DNA of 64,000 nt from Pseudorhizobium pelagicum (GCA_000722615.1 JOKI01000002.1:62307-126306), one strand, 5' to 3'. Positions 8,830 to 17,983 are shown, counted from the stretch's first letter. Translations and numbers: made by a program. Notes: generated from the letters alone by a model not told the origin.

Positions 8830-9315
8830 TCAGATCATCTGGAACGTGCCGGTCCGCTCAAAGGCCTGGAAGGCGTCGAGGCTCCGACGCATGCTGGGAA
8901 GCGTGTCGGGCAGGGCGTCCAGGGGGAACCAGTCCACCGCCTTGGATTCCGCGTCGGTGACGGTCGCCACGCCATCGAAATCCTCGGTGTAGAACATCAT
9001 CGCGAAGAACTGGCAGACATCGCCGTTGGGGAAGGTGATGGTTTCGAACTCTGGATTGCTGGCAAACCCGAAGGGTCGGAGGTTCCAGATGCGCAGGCCG
9101 GTTTCCTCCATCGTCTCCCGGACGGCGACCGACATCAGGTCCTCTCCCTCTTCCGCGTTACCACCCGGAATACCCCAGCGATCGAAGTCGCTCCGATGTT
9201 GCATGAGCACGCAACCGTCCTTTCGCCTCACCACCACGCGAACGCCCGGAACCAGGACTAAGGCGGAGCCGATCCTGGCGCGCAATTTTCCGAGATAGCT
9301 TTCCGCAAAGCTCAA
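8830..9315 (-). CDS. Nudix hydrolase
   Basis: A 161-residue protein with a full Nudix box, GGNAEEGEDLMSVAVRETME followed by ETGL, at about residues 50-73 (consensus G-x5-E-x7-RE-U-x-EE-x-GU), which binds Mg2+ and cleaves a pyrophosphate bond in a nucleoside diphosphate derivative. The flanking WGIPGG is typical of the family. The substrate cannot be read from the sequence. It stands alone upstream of bdhA on the same strand, 108 bases away. Confidence 0.9.
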   Translation of the reverse strand: MSFAESYLGKLRARIGSALVLVPGVRVVVRRKDGCVLMQHRSDFDRWGIPGGNAEEGEDLMSVAVRETMEETGLRIWNLRPFGFASNPEFETITFPNGDVCQFFAMMFYTEDFDGVATVTDAESKAVDWFPLDALPDTLPSMRRSLDAFQAFERTGTFQMI

Positions 9316-9427
9316 TATCGTACCCTCCGGTCATCGACGCCAAACGCGCCGAAGAGCACCGATACAGGAAACCTGGCGGCTTTTCGATCCGCCAGGACAG
9401 GCAATTGTTGCCTTGTATCGCAGCCCG

Positions 9428-9826
9428 CTAGCTGCCTTGCGGAATGCGGGCGATGACCTTGATCTCGAAATCGAAGCCGGCCAGCCAGTTGACGCCGACG
9501 GCCGTCCAGTTTGGGTAGGGCGGCGCCGGGAAGACGTGGTTCTTGACGGCCATGATCGTCTCGAACTGGTTTTCGGGGTCCGTGTGGAAGCTCGTGACGT
9601 CGACGATGTCGTCGAGGCTGCAGCCTGCCGCCTCCAGGACGGCCGTCAGGTTGTCGAAGGCGCGTTCCACCTGTGTCCGGAAATCCGGTTCCGGCGTCCC
9701 GTCCTCGCGGCTGCCGACCTGGCCGGAGACAAACAGGAGGTCGCCGGAGCGGATGGCAGCGGAATAGCCGTGCGCTTCGTAGAGTGCATGTCGGTTGGCG
9801 GGGAAAATGGCCTGACGCTGGGTCAT
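9428..9826 (-). CDS. RidA-family protein (YjgF/YER057c/UK114)
   Basis: A 132-residue member of the RidA family, trimeric enzymes or binders that hydrolyse reactive enamine/imine intermediates. Typical segments are LLFVSGQVGSREDGTPEP, QVERAFDNLTAVLEAAGCSL and FPAPPYPNWTAVGVNWLA. The arginine usual for true imine deaminases before the C-terminal E/D motif is replaced by NWTAVGVNWLAG, so this is probably one of the subfamilies without classical RidA activity. ATG 9826 is preceded by GAAAGGAG. It diverges from a TetR repressor across a 144-base region full of short palindromes. Confidence 0.88.
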   Translation of the reverse strand: MTQRQAIFPANRHALYEAHGYSAAIRSGDLLFVSGQVGSREDGTPEPDFRTQVERAFDNLTAVLEAAGCSLDDIVDVTSFHTDPENQFETIMAVKNHVFPAPPYPNWTAVGVNWLAGFDFEIKVIARIPQGS

Positions 9827-9890
9827 GTCTGGCTCCTTTCGTGGGGCTGCCGGAAAACCGCCGACCTTCACACCGGTCGCTCGATTTGAT

Positions 9891-9952
9891 ATACGGTTCG
9901 TATGTAAACTAGAAACATACGCGACGTATGTCAATTCAGATACGCAGGGTAT
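9891..9952. promoter_or_regulatory. Three palindromic operators between ridA-like gene and tetR-like gene
   Basis: Three similar inverted repeats are spaced along the intergenic region. ATACG-GTT-CGTAT lies at 9891-9903, CATACG-CGA-CGTATG at 9916-9930 and ATACG-CAG-GGTAT at 9940-9952, with centres 26 and 23 bases apart. All share 5-6 base arms around a 3-base centre. This is the usual appearance of a TetR-family operator set, so the divergent TetR protein probably represses both itself and the RidA-family gene. Binding is inferred, not shown. Confidence 0.75.
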
Positions 9953-9970
9953 GTGGATTTTGGAAGAGCC

Positions 9971-10564
9971 ATGGCCACGAAGCGCGCGCAGATGATGGAG
10001 GAGAACCGGGCAAGGCTGATCGCCGCTGCCCGCAAAGCCTTCGCCGATCAGGGCTATGCGGCAGCCTCGATGGATGAGCTGACCGCGCAGGCCGGCCTGA
10101 CGCGCGGCGCCCTCTACCATAACTTCGGCGACAAGCGCGGGCTGCTGGCGGCCGTCGTCAACCAGATCGACGCGGAAATGGCGGCGCGGGCGCAGGCGGT
10201 GGGCGCGCGGGCAGGGGACGGCTGGCAGGCCCTGCTGGCCGAAGGGGCGGCCTACATCGAGATGGCGCTCGAGCCGGAGGTGCAGCGCATCGTGCTGCTC
10301 GACGGGCCGGCGGTGCTGGGCGATCCGTCGCGCTGGGCCAGCCAGAACAGCTGCCTGGAGGTGACGCAGCACACCGTCGAGCGGCTGATTGCAGAGGGCG
10401 TGCTGAAACCCGTCGATCCCGAGGCGGCAGCGCGGCTGATCAACGGGGCAGCGCTCAACGCGGCGCTCTGGGTCGCGGCCTCCGACGAGCCTCGGGATGT
10501 GCTGGCGAAGGCCATCGATGCGTTCCGGGCCCTGGCAACCGGCCTTCTCGCAAAACCGGTCTGA
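9971..10564 (+). CDS. TetR-family transcriptional repressor
   Basis: A 197-residue repressor. The N-terminal helix-turn-helix (residues ~10-55) includes RLIAAARKAFADQGYAAAS, MDELTAQAGLTRGALYHNFG and DKRGLLAAVV, a standard TetR DNA-binding domain. The C-terminal ligand domain contains DGPAVLGDPSRW. ATG 9971 is chosen because TGGAAGAG lies just upstream. A GTG at 9953 is in frame but sits at the edge of the third operator. It diverges from the RidA-family gene, the likely target. Confidence 0.93.
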   Translation: MATKRAQMMEENRARLIAAARKAFADQGYAAASMDELTAQAGLTRGALYHNFGDKRGLLAAVVNQIDAEMAARAQAVGARAGDGWQALLAEGAAYIEMALEPEVQRIVLLDGPAVLGDPSRWASQNSCLEVTQHTVERLIAEGVLKPVDPEAAARLINGAALNAALWVAASDEPRDVLAKAIDAFRALATGLLAKPV

Positions 10565-10574
10565 TACGGCCAGC

Positions 10575-11399
10575 TCACCGGCCGGGGATCGGCCCAGCCG
10601 CATGGGTTCGGCTCGTCCAGTCCTTGCCCTGCCATTCGCGCACCGTCACCGAGATCAGACCCTCGGCGATATCGACGAGGTTATAGGCATTGGCGTGGTC
10701 GCGCAGGCGTGTGGAGATGGCGGAGGCGGCCTGCAGGACTATGATCGGGCCGGCGGCCGCCTGCAGCGGCCCCTCCGTCTCGCCGGTCACGACGTGATGC
10801 TCGCGCACATAGGACATGTGGAAGTGGCCGGAGAGGACGAGGCGGACGCCGAGCCTAGCGAAACAGGCCAGCGCCTCGTCGGCTCGCCGCACCAGCCGCA
10901 TCGGACGGGCCATGGCGACATCCGGCTGCAGCAGGGGATGGTGCGCGACGACGATCCGCAGGCTCTCCGGCGCGCTGCCGGCAAACCGGGTCTCCAGGGC
11001 CTCCAGCTGATGCGCGCTGATCGAGCCATGCGCCCAGTTGAGGCCGAGCCGAAACCGGCGCGACGTCTTCAGTCCGGCGATGGCGATGCCCTGGGTCTCC
11101 AGGAAGGGCTCGAGGTCCTGCGCTATGTGACGGCGGTAGTGCCGATAGGGATCGGCAAAGCGCAGGGCGAGGTTGCGGGCCGGCACGTCGTGGTTGCCGG
11201 GCACGGCAAAGACCGGGGCCGGAAGCGTCTCCAGAAAGGCCTGGGCAACTTCAAACTCGGCGCGCGATCCGACCTGGGTGAAGTCGCCGCTGACGACGAT
11301 CAGGTCCGGCGCATTCCTCTGGATGTCGGCGAGAAGACTGTCGGCGAGGTCGGCGTCATGATGGCCGAAATGCAGGTCGGAGAGATGGATCAGCCGCAT
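10575..11399 (-). CDS. Calcineurin-like metallophosphoesterase
   Basis: A 274-residue member of the binuclear metal phosphoesterase superfamily. The metal-ligand motifs appear in order: HLSDLHFG (residues 5-12), VVSGDFTQ (near 40), VPGNHD (near 71), VVAHHPLL (near 155) and LSGHFHMS (near 195). The substrate is unknown; relatives include cyclic nucleotide phosphodiesterases and the UDP-diacylglucosamine hydrolase group. It follows the lipid kinase by 13 bases on the same strand, so the two are probably co-transcribed and may act in lipid turnover. Confidence 0.9.
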   Translation of the reverse strand: MRLIHLSDLHFGHHDADLADSLLADIQRNAPDLIVVSGDFTQVGSRAEFEVAQAFLETLPAPVFAVPGNHDVPARNLALRFADPYRHYRRHIAQDLEPFLETQGIAIAGLKTSRRFRLGLNWAHGSISAHQLEALETRFAGSAPESLRIVVAHHPLLQPDVAMARPMRLVRRADEALACFARLGVRLVLSGHFHMSYVREHHVVTGETEGPLQAAAGPIIVLQAASAISTRLRDHANAYNLVDIAEGLISVTVREWQGKDWTSRTHAAGPIPGR

Positions 11400-11412
11400 T
11401 GGTCCGGCGCCC

Positions 11413-12351
11413 TCATGCTTGTTCTGAGGCGTGGTCGACCGCCGGCGCCAGGACGCAGAGCGCCCGGGGGCGGATCGAGAAGGCGAGCGGCATGGCCATC
11501 CGCTCCACCTCGCCGTCGATCATCACCTCCACCTCGCGGCGCTTCGTGCGGATCACCGCCTCGGTCACGTCCTCGATCACCAGGGCCTCATCCTGCCGCC
11601 AGCGTCCGAGCAGCATCTCGAGGGCGAGCCAGACGAGACCGCCAAGGCTGAGGCGCTTCAGGAGGTAGAGCGTCAGCGTGCCGCGGTCGAGCCTGCCCCG
11701 CGAGAAGAAGCGGCCGACGCCCTCGTCATAGGCATTGTTGGCGATGGCCACCGAATGGACGCGCTCGATGCGCTTGCCCGCCCGGGTCTCCGCCCGGGTG
11801 TCGGAATGGGGCAGGTCGATCTCGACGGCGATCCGCCTTGCCCGGCCGATGCGGCGGATCGACCGGCGGGCGAAATGCAGCTTGCCGACGAGCGACCGGT
11901 CGCCGCGCATCTCCTCGCGGACGGCCGCGATGCCGGGAAAGGTGCCGATCACCGCCTTGTGCAGGAAGACCCGGCCGTTCACCTCGCCGACATCGATGCG
12001 ATGGGGCTGCATCTCGGAGAGGGCGCCGATCGCCGCATCGACGTCGAGGGGAATGCGCAGGTCGCGCGCCAGCAGATTTGCCGTGCCGAAGGGCAGGAGC
12101 GCGAGGCTCTTGTCTCTGTCGATCAGCGCGCTGGCTATGGCGGTGGCGGTGCCGTCTCCGCCGGCCGCGACGATGACGCCGGCGGTGCTCTCCAGAGCCT
12201 TTGCGATCCGCTCCTCCAGGGGCCGCTCGTCATCGGCGTCGAGGTCGAAGTCGAGGCCCGCTGTGCGAAATTTCTCCGCCAGGACATCGGTTGTGATGCC
12301 GAGCGTCGCGGCGGTGCCGGCGCGGGCGTTGAAGATGATGTGGAACCTCAG
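11413..12351 (-). CDS. Diacylglycerol-kinase-type lipid kinase, start codon unclear
   Basis: About 312 residues of a DAGK catalytic-domain protein. The frame opens with FHIIFNARAGTAATLGIT and includes the nucleotide-binding VIVAAGGDGTATAIASALI and LPFGTANLLARDLRIPLDVD, then a C-terminal beta-sandwich ending in CVLAPAVDHASEQA. Such kinases phosphorylate diacylglycerol or related lipids at the membrane. No ATG, GTG or TTG occurs between the upstream in-frame stop (12409-12411) and the conserved N-terminus. The first ATG in frame, at 12012, would delete the GGDGT motif. I use CTG at 12351 as the nominal start. An ATG in another frame at about 12370 leaves a frameshift possible. Confidence 0.75.
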   Translation of the reverse strand: MRFHIIFNARAGTAATLGITTDVLAEKFRTAGLDFDLDADDERPLEERIAKALESTAGVIVAAGGDGTATAIASALIDRDKSLALLPFGTANLLARDLRIPLDVDAAIGALSEMQPHRIDVGEVNGRVFLHKAVIGTFPGIAAVREEMRGDRSLVGKLHFARRSIRRIGRARRIAVEIDLPHSDTRAETRAGKRIERVHSVAIANNAYDEGVGRFFSRGRLDRGTLTLYLLKRLSLGGLVWLALEMLLGRWRQDEALVIEDVTEAVIRTKRREVEVMIDGEVERMAMPLAFSIRPRALCVLAPAVDHASEQA

Positions 12352-12471
12352 GAGCGCATTCCATCTCTGCGAGAACCCGCGGAAAATCCGGCGGGCCGAT
12401 GCCTCCTTCTATGCGCCGGGTGTGAAATGCCTGCGACAGGATTGCCTTCACCAGCAACGAAACAGGCTGGA

Positions 12472-13482
12472 TCAGCCCTTGTCGGCGAGAAAATCGACGG
12501 TCACCGCGTGCAGTGGCCGGCCCGTGTCGCGGAAGGCCGCGATGTTGCCGATCGTGGTCTCGGCGATCGCTTCGAGCGCCTCGTGGGTGAAGAAGGCCTG
12601 GTGACCGGTGATCAGCACATTGGGGAAGGTCAGCAGCCGGGCAAAAACGTCGTCGCGCAGCATCTCGTTGGAGAGATCCTCGAAGAAGAGGTCGGCCTCC
12701 TCCTCGTAGACGTCGAGGCCGAGGCTGCCGATCGTGCCGTCCTTCAGGCCCGCGATCGCCGCATGGGCGTCGATGACGGCGCCGCGGCTGGTGTTGATCA
12801 GCATGACGCCGGGTTTCAGGAGCGGCAGGGTGTCGCTGCGGATCATGTGGTAGGTGTCGGGCGTCAGCGGGCAGTTGAGGCTGAGGATGTCGGACTCCCG
12901 GAAGATCTCCTCGCGGTCGACATAAGTCATGCCGAGCGCCAGGCAATCCGGGTTCTGCTGCAGGTCGTGGCCGAGCAGCCGGCAGCCGAAACCGGTGACG
13001 ATACGGGCAAGCACGGCGCCGATCTTGCCGGTGCCGACGATGCCGAAGGTCTTGCCGTGAAGGTCGAAGCCGAGCAGCCCGTCGAGCGCGAAATTGCCCT
13101 CGCGGACGCGGTTGTAGGCGCGGTGGATCTTGCGGTTGAGCGCCAGGATGATCGCCATCGTGTGTTCGGCGACGGCGTGCGGCGAATAGGCCGGCACGCG
13201 GGCAACCGTCAGGCCAAGCTCTTCGGCCGCGACCAGATCGACATTGTTGAAGCCGGCGCTGCGCAGGGCGATCAGCCGCACGCCGTAGTCGGCCAGGCGT
13301 TTGAGGACGGGGCGGGAGAGGTTGTCGTTGACGAAGGCGCAGATCGCCGCGGAGCCTTCGGCAAGCGCGACCGTTTCCAGCGACAGCCGCGCCTCGCAGT
13401 ACTGGAGGTCGAGGCCGGCCTGCCAGCCGCGGTCGAGGAAGTGGCGGTCATAGGGCTTGGTGCTGAAGATGGTAACCCGCAT
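12472..13482 (-). CDS. ldhA: D-lactate dehydrogenase (2-hydroxyacid dehydrogenase family)
   Basis: A 336-residue NAD-dependent dehydrogenase closely resembling E. coli LdhA along its length, e.g. [12 protein letters not shown] at the N-terminus, [13 protein letters not shown] near 90, [15 protein letters not shown] near 110 and [20 protein letters not shown] near 130. The NAD motif is [15 protein letters not shown]. The catalytic Arg lies in [10 protein letters not shown], the Glu in [16 protein letters not shown], and the His in [16 protein letters not shown]. It reduces pyruvate to D-lactate. It lies about 120 bases upstream of the lipid kinase on the same strand. Confidence 0.92.
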   Translation of the reverse strand: MRVTIFSTKPYDRHFLDRGWQAGLDLQYCEARLSLETVALAEGSAAICAFVNDNLSRPVLKRLADYGVRLIALRSAGFNNVDLVAAEELGLTVARVPAYSPHAVAEHTMAIILALNRKIHRAYNRVREGNFALDGLLGFDLHGKTFGIVGTGKIGAVLARIVTGFGCRLLGHDLQQNPDCLALGMTYVDREEIFRESDILSLNCPLTPDTYHMIRSDTLPLLKPGVMLINTSRGAVIDAHAAIAGLKDGTIGSLGLDVYEEEADLFFEDLSNEMLRDDVFARLLTFPNVLITGHQAFFTHEALEAIAETTIGNIAAFRDTGRPLHAVTVDFLADKG

Positions 13483-13589
13483 GGCTGTCTCTCCGCGTGC
13501 GTCGCTCGTCGAGCTTCAGGGACGATGCCACGCCGGCTGTCATGCGTCCAGATTGCCGGCGCCTGCAAGGGGCGCCGGCTCTCGTCTGG

Positions 13590-15248
13590 TCAGTCGGTAT
13601 CTTCGACCGCGGCCGGCGGCTGGACGGCCGGAGCGATCTGCGGCTGCGCCGGCTGCGTCACCGTCTCGCCGTCCGTGGTGCCGGGGCCGGGAGCGGCCGG
13701 CGCCGGCGTGACAACGCCGGGAGGCGTATCGCCGGACGGTGCGGCACCCGTCGGGGCCGGTGCAACCCGGCCGGTCGTGCCGCCAGCTGCGCCCGGGGCC
13801 GCATCGGGCGCGGGCTGTCCGGCCGGAGGTGTCGCGGCCGTGCCTGCCGCGGGTGCGGTGGCTGCTGCCGCCGCCGGGGACGCGTCGGTGGCGATCGGCT
13901 CGGGGATCACCGTGCCGTCGGCCGGCGCCACGCGCCAGACCGCGTTGCCGGCATCATCGGCCACCAACAGCGCGCCGGTGCCGTCGATGCCGACGCCGAC
14001 CGGGCGGCCGCGGGCGCTGTCTCCGTCGAGGAAGCCGGTGACCACATCGACCGGCTGGCCGGACGGCATGCCGTTCTCGAAGGGAATGTAGATCACCTTG
14101 TAGCCGTTGAAGGCGCTGCGGTTCCAGCTGCCGTGCTCGCCGACGAAGGCGCCATTGGTAAAGGGTTCCGGCATGGCCGATCCCATGGCGAAGGTCATGC
14201 CGAGCGCTGCGACGTGGCTGGAAAGCGCGTAGTCCGGCGCGATCGCCTGTTCCACCATCTCCGGCCGCGGCGGATGAACGCGGGCATCCACATGCTGGCC
14301 GTAATAGCTGTACGGCCAGCCGTAGAAGGCGTTCTCCTGCACCGAGGTCATGTAGTCCGGTACGAGGTTGGGGCCGAGTTCGTCACGCTCGTTGACGACC
14401 GTCCACAGCGTTCCCGTTTCCGGGTGGATGGTCAGGCCGTTCGGATTGCGCAGGCCCGAGGCGAAGATGCGCGCCGCACCCGTTTCGCGGTCCACCTGCC
14501 AGATCGCGGCGCGACCCTTTTCGGCCTCCATGCCGCGTTCAGCGGCATTGGAGTTGGAGCCGACGGAGGCGTAGAGGAACTGGCCGTCGGGGCTGAGCGC
14601 CAGGTCCTTCGTCCAGTGGTGGTTGATCGGCCCGCCGGGCAGCGGCGTCAGCACGCGTGGCTCTTCGGTGATCGAGTCCTGGCCGAGTTCATAGGGGTAG
14701 GCGAGGATGGCATCGGCCGCCGCCACATAGAGCGTGTTGTCGGCAAAGGCGACGCCGAAGGGAGAGTTGAGGCCGGTCAGGAGGTCGTGGCGCTCGTCGA
14801 CGGTGCCGTCGCGATCGGCATCGCGCAGAAGCGTGATCAGATTGCTTTCCTTCTGTGGGCCACCACCGCCGCCGTGGGCGATCGACATGATCCAGCCGCG
14901 GATCAGATCCTTCGGCCGCTCGGTCGGCTTGCCGCCAGGCGCCCGACCCTGGACGACGAGCACGTCGCCGTTGGGCAGCGTGTGGACGGTGCGCGGGTTG
15001 GCAAGGTCCGTCGCATAGGCGGTGACGGTCAGACCCTCCGGCACGGTCGGCGTCTCGCCGTCCTGCCAGCCGACCACTTCGGCGACCTTCAGGTCGGGAA
15101 GCAGCTGGCTCTGCGGTTCGGGCAGCACGGGATCCGGGCCGAGCTGCTGGGAGATGTCGAAATCGGAGCCTTCGTCGCTGCAGCCGGAAAGCGCCAGCAC
15201 GGCGGCGGCAGTCGAGGCGAGGGCGAGGGTACGGAAATGGCGGTTCAT
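13590..15248 (-). CDS. L-sorbosone dehydrogenase-like (soluble quinoprotein type) lipoprotein
   Basis: A 552-residue exported protein. The N-terminus is a lipoprotein signal with the lipobox LALSGC (Cys about residue 23). Residues ~65-440 form a beta-propeller of the glucose/sorbosone dehydrogenase type, with NPRTVHTLPNGDVLVVQ, HHWTKDLALSPDGQFLYASV, GLRNPNGLTIHPETGTLW, ENAFYGWPYSYYGQH and FVGEHGSWNRSAFNGYK. Such proteins usually oxidise sugars or alcohols with PQQ in the periplasm. The last ~110 residues are a low-complexity Ala/Pro/Gly tail, likely a linker. It overlaps the upstream DUF2231 gene by four bases (ATGA), so the two are translationally coupled. Confidence 0.88.
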   Translation of the reverse strand: MNRHFRTLALASTAAAVLALSGCSDEGSDFDISQQLGPDPVLPEPQSQLLPDLKVAEVVGWQDGETPTVPEGLTVTAYATDLANPRTVHTLPNGDVLVVQGRAPGGKPTERPKDLIRGWIMSIAHGGGGGPQKESNLITLLRDADRDGTVDERHDLLTGLNSPFGVAFADNTLYVAAADAILAYPYELGQDSITEEPRVLTPLPGGPINHHWTKDLALSPDGQFLYASVGSNSNAAERGMEAEKGRAAIWQVDRETGAARIFASGLRNPNGLTIHPETGTLWTVVNERDELGPNLVPDYMTSVQENAFYGWPYSYYGQHVDARVHPPRPEMVEQAIAPDYALSSHVAALGMTFAMGSAMPEPFTNGAFVGEHGSWNRSAFNGYKVIYIPFENGMPSGQPVDVVTGFLDGDSARGRPVGVGIDGTGALLVADDAGNAVWRVAPADGTVIPEPIATDASPAAAAATAPAAGTAATPPAGQPAPDAAPGAAGGTTGRVAPAPTGAAPSGDTPPGVVTPAPAAPGPGTTDGETVTQPAQPQIAPAVQPPAAVEDTD

Positions 15249-15691
15249 CGTTCAACACTCCAGATTACGCGGGACCGTTTCCGGGCGGCGAGCAGCACCG
15301 TCACCAGGATCATGGCAACCGTCAGGGCCGATACGATGAGGCCGTTCGGGACGACCGCCGGCCAGCCGTCGTTGGCGTGGATCAGGCTGTTGAGGAAGGC
15401 GAGCGCCAGCACGACAATGTAGGCGACGGCGGCGGCCCAGCCGGGGCCGACCATCCGCGTCGAGCGGCGCGCCATGTCGATGGCACCGGCGAGGAGGCCG
15501 AAGCCGCCGCCGACGAGGCCTGCCAGCAGCAGCCAGGACGAGAAGTTCTGCCACATCAGGAAGGACGTCTGCCAATAGATGATATCGGTGAAGAGCGTCA
15601 GCGTGAAGCACACGAAGGGGAAGGGAACGAAGAGCGAGCTGACCGCAAATCCGGTCCTCCCGGTCGTCGTCGTGGAATAGCTTGTTGTCAT
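15245..15691 (-). CDS. DUF2231 membrane protein
   Basis: A 148-residue protein with four hydrophobic segments at about 16-38, 52-72, 84-104 and 114-135. The pattern, with FPFVCFTLTLFTDIIYW near the N-terminus and GAIDMARR between segments 2 and 3, fits DUF2231. Other DUF2231 members are membrane components linked to electron transfer. Its stop overlaps the start of the sorbosone-dehydrogenase-like lipoprotein, so I infer that it anchors or serves that protein, perhaps passing electrons to the respiratory chain. Confidence 0.85.
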   Translation of the reverse strand: MTTSYSTTTTGRTGFAVSSLFVPFPFVCFTLTLFTDIIYWQTSFLMWQNFSSWLLLAGLVGGGFGLLAGAIDMARRSTRMVGPGWAAAVAYIVVLALAFLNSLIHANDGWPAVVPNGLIVSALTVAMILVTVLLAARKRSRVIWSVER

Positions 15692-15851
15692 GGCGGCGCC
15701 TCAGGTTGCAGAGGATGGGATGATGCCACTACGGCTGACGGCGCTATTTGTTCCCGCCGAAGTGGCCGGACCGTTCGGCAGCCGTTGACACGTCTTTGTC
15801 GCATCTGCTCAAACCTTTGGCAGGAATGGCATGAGGAGGGGGAGGACCGGA

Positions 15852-17345
15852 ATGGCTGGTTATGTGTTGGCGATCGACCAGGGGACGACGTCGAGCCGGG
15901 CGATCGTCTTTGACGAGAGCATGAAGATCGCGGGCGTCGGGCAGAAGGAGTTCACCCAGATCTTCCCGAAGTCGGGATGGGTGGAACACGATCCGGAGGA
16001 GATCTGGGGCTCGGTGGTGCTGACGATCCGCCAGGCGATCCGCAAGGCGGGTATCCGCGCCGCCGATATCGCGGCAATCGGCATCACCAACCAGCGCGAG
16101 ACGGTGGTGGTCTGGGAGCGCGAAACGGGTCAGGCGATCCACAACGCCATCGTCTGGCAGGACCGGCGCACCGCAAGTCTCTGCGAGGAGATGAAGGCCG
16201 ACGGGCTGGAGGAGGTCTTCACGGCGAAGACCGGGCTGCTGCTCGACCCCTATTTTTCCGGCACCAAGCTGTCCTGGCTGCTCTCCAACGTCGAGGGTGC
16301 ACGCGCACGCGCCGCCAACGGCGAACTCTGCTTCGGCACGATCGACACCTATCTGATCTGGCGGCTGACGGGCGGCAAGAGCTTCGTCACCGACGCCACC
16401 AATGCGTCGCGCACGCTCCTCTACAACATCGCCGAGAATGCCTGGGACGAGGAGCTGCTGAGGATCCTCGACATTCCGCCGGCGATGCTGCCGGAGGTGA
16501 AGGACTGCGCCGACGACTTCGGCGTCACCGAGGCGCGCCTGTTCGGCGCCGCCATCCCGATCCTCGGCGTCGCGGGCGACCAGCAGGCGGCGACGATCGG
16601 CCAGGCCTGCTTCACGCCCGGCATGATCAAGTCCACCTATGGCACCGGCTGTTTTGCCGTCCTCAACACCGGCACCGAGATCGTGCCGTCGCAGAACCGG
16701 CTCTTGACGACGATCGCCTACCGGCTGAACGGCAGGACCACCTATGCGCTGGAAGGCTCGATCTTCATTGCCGGCGCTGCCGTGCAGTGGCTGCGCGACG
16801 GGCTCGGGATCATCCGGAGGGCAGAGCAGACCGGCACGCTCGCCGAGAGTGCCGACCCAGAGCAGAACGTCTATCTGGTGCCGGCCTTCACCGGGCTCGG
16901 CGCGCCGCACTGGGACGCGGAGGCGCGCGGCGCGATCTTCGGGCTGACCCGCAACACCGGACCGGCGGAGCTTTCGCGCGCCGCCCTGGAGGCGGTCTGC
17001 TACCAGACCCGCGACCTGCTCGACGCCATGCACAAGGACTGGAAGAAGGCCGGCAGCGAGACGGTGCTGCGCGTCGACGGCGGCATGGTCGCCTCCGACT
17101 GGACGATGCAGCGGCTTGCCGACATTCTCGACGCCCCCGTCGACCGGCCGACGATTCTGGAGACCACGGCGCTGGGAGCCGCCTGGCTTGCCGGATCGAA
17201 GGCCGGCGTCTGGCCGGACCAGGCTGAGTTCGCGCGCCGCTGGGCCTGCGAGCGGCGGTTCGAGCCGCAGATGGAGGAGAGCGTCAGGGCCGCCAAGATC
17301 GAGGGCTGGAACAATGCGGTGCGGCGGACGCTGGGCGGCCTCTGA
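15852..17345 (+). CDS. glpK: Glycerol kinase
   Basis: A 497-residue FGGY kinase that phosphorylates glycerol to glycerol-3-phosphate with ATP in the cytoplasm. The N-terminal nucleotide motif is [16 protein letters not shown]. Further signatures are [55 protein letters not shown] and [16 protein letters not shown], and [20 protein letters not shown] near the C-terminus. Length is normal. ATG 15852 has GGAGGACCGG directly upstream. No other glp genes are nearby, so it stands alone between divergent DUF2231 and convergent SH3 genes. Confidence 0.97.
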   Translation: MAGYVLAIDQGTTSSRAIVFDESMKIAGVGQKEFTQIFPKSGWVEHDPEEIWGSVVLTIRQAIRKAGIRAADIAAIGITNQRETVVVWERETGQAIHNAIVWQDRRTASLCEEMKADGLEEVFTAKTGLLLDPYFSGTKLSWLLSNVEGARARAANGELCFGTIDTYLIWRLTGGKSFVTDATNASRTLLYNIAENAWDEELLRILDIPPAMLPEVKDCADDFGVTEARLFGAAIPILGVAGDQQAATIGQACFTPGMIKSTYGTGCFAVLNTGTEIVPSQNRLLTTIAYRLNGRTTYALEGSIFIAGAAVQWLRDGLGIIRRAEQTGTLAESADPEQNVYLVPAFTGLGAPHWDAEARGAIFGLTRNTGPAELSRAALEAVCYQTRDLLDAMHKDWKKAGSETVLRVDGGMVASDWTMQRLADILDAPVDRPTILETTALGAAWLAGSKAGVWPDQAEFARRWACERRFEPQMEESVRAAKIEGWNNAVRRTLGGL

Positions 17346-17370
17346 TCCGCCCGGGTCCGTTCCGCCCGAT

Positions 17371-17982
17371 CTATTGGAAGCGTTCGCCGGGATAGACGCC
17401 CCAGAGCGAGGCCTGATCGACGTAGCCTTCCACGCCGGCCTTCCTGAGCGCGACCGCGCACCAGGCGCCGTCGCAGGATCGCACGGCCATCATCACCTTC
17501 GGTTCCAGCCGTGCGGTGACGCTCGCGCTGTCGGAGGGACGTCCGCGCAACGCCACCGGCTCCTTCAGCCAGGGGCCGACCAGTGCCGACCGTTCTCCCG
17601 ACAGCAGCGAGCCGGACATCCAGCCGCTGACGCCGTCATGGTCGCGCACGCGCCGCCAGTTGCCGTATTCCTCGGTGATCTCCAGCGGCATGCCGGGGTG
17701 GGTGTAGAGCCACGCCGTCGGGTAGTCCGTCGAAGGCCCGACGCGCATGCGCGCCTGCCGCGCCTTCAGGGACACGTAGCGTGGCACAGGGAAGCCGGTC
17801 TCGCGACCCTTCTTGAATCCTGCCACCGATGACGGCTGGGCCTGTGCGGTCGTCGCTGACGGCAGGTGCAGGACGAGCGCAAGGGAAAAAGCGGTCGCAC
17901 CCAGCACGGCAAGCCGCCAGGCCCGCAGGCCGGACTTCATCCAGACCGGCCGATGGCCAGGCTGCTGCTGACTGACGTGCAT
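17371..17982 (-). CDS. Exported SH3-domain protein
   Basis: A 203-residue protein with an uncleaved or late-cleaved hydrophobic N-terminus (residues ~20-47, ending TAQAQPSS) and a bacterial SH3 domain: PRYVSLKARQARMRVGPSTD, WRRVRDHDGVSGWMSGSLLS, then a second SH3-like segment with VRSCDGAWCAVALRKAGVEG. Such proteins usually act in the periplasm or at the cell wall. It begins next to the stop codon of the upstream IalB-family gene (start 17982, stop 17984-17986), so both are probably in one transcript. Confidence 0.88.
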   Translation of the reverse strand: MHVSQQQPGHRPVWMKSGLRAWRLAVLGATAFSLALVLHLPSATTAQAQPSSVAGFKKGRETGFPVPRYVSLKARQARMRVGPSTDYPTAWLYTHPGMPLEITEEYGNWRRVRDHDGVSGWMSGSLLSGERSALVGPWLKEPVALRGRPSDSASVTARLEPKVMMAVRSCDGAWCAVALRKAGVEGYVDQASLWGVYPGERFQ

Positions 17983-17983
17983 G

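Noticed and set aside
9428-10603. A 391-residue leftward protein ending in the RidA domain
   Set aside because: The upstream two thirds are antisense to tetR and cross the operators. The RidA domain has its own ATG at 9826 with a good ribosome binding site.
12230-12946. Long leftward open frame rich in His, Arg and Pro overlapping ldhA and the lipid kinase
   Set aside because: It is the out-of-frame reading of ldhA; the composition is typical of high-GC shadow frames. It is noted only because its ATG near 12370 might matter for the lipid kinase start.
11431-14091. Very long rightward frame (886 residues) across several leftward genes
   Set aside because: It runs antisense to the lipid kinase, ldhA and the sorbosone-dehydrogenase-like gene, all with recognisable motifs; no family feature in the long frame.
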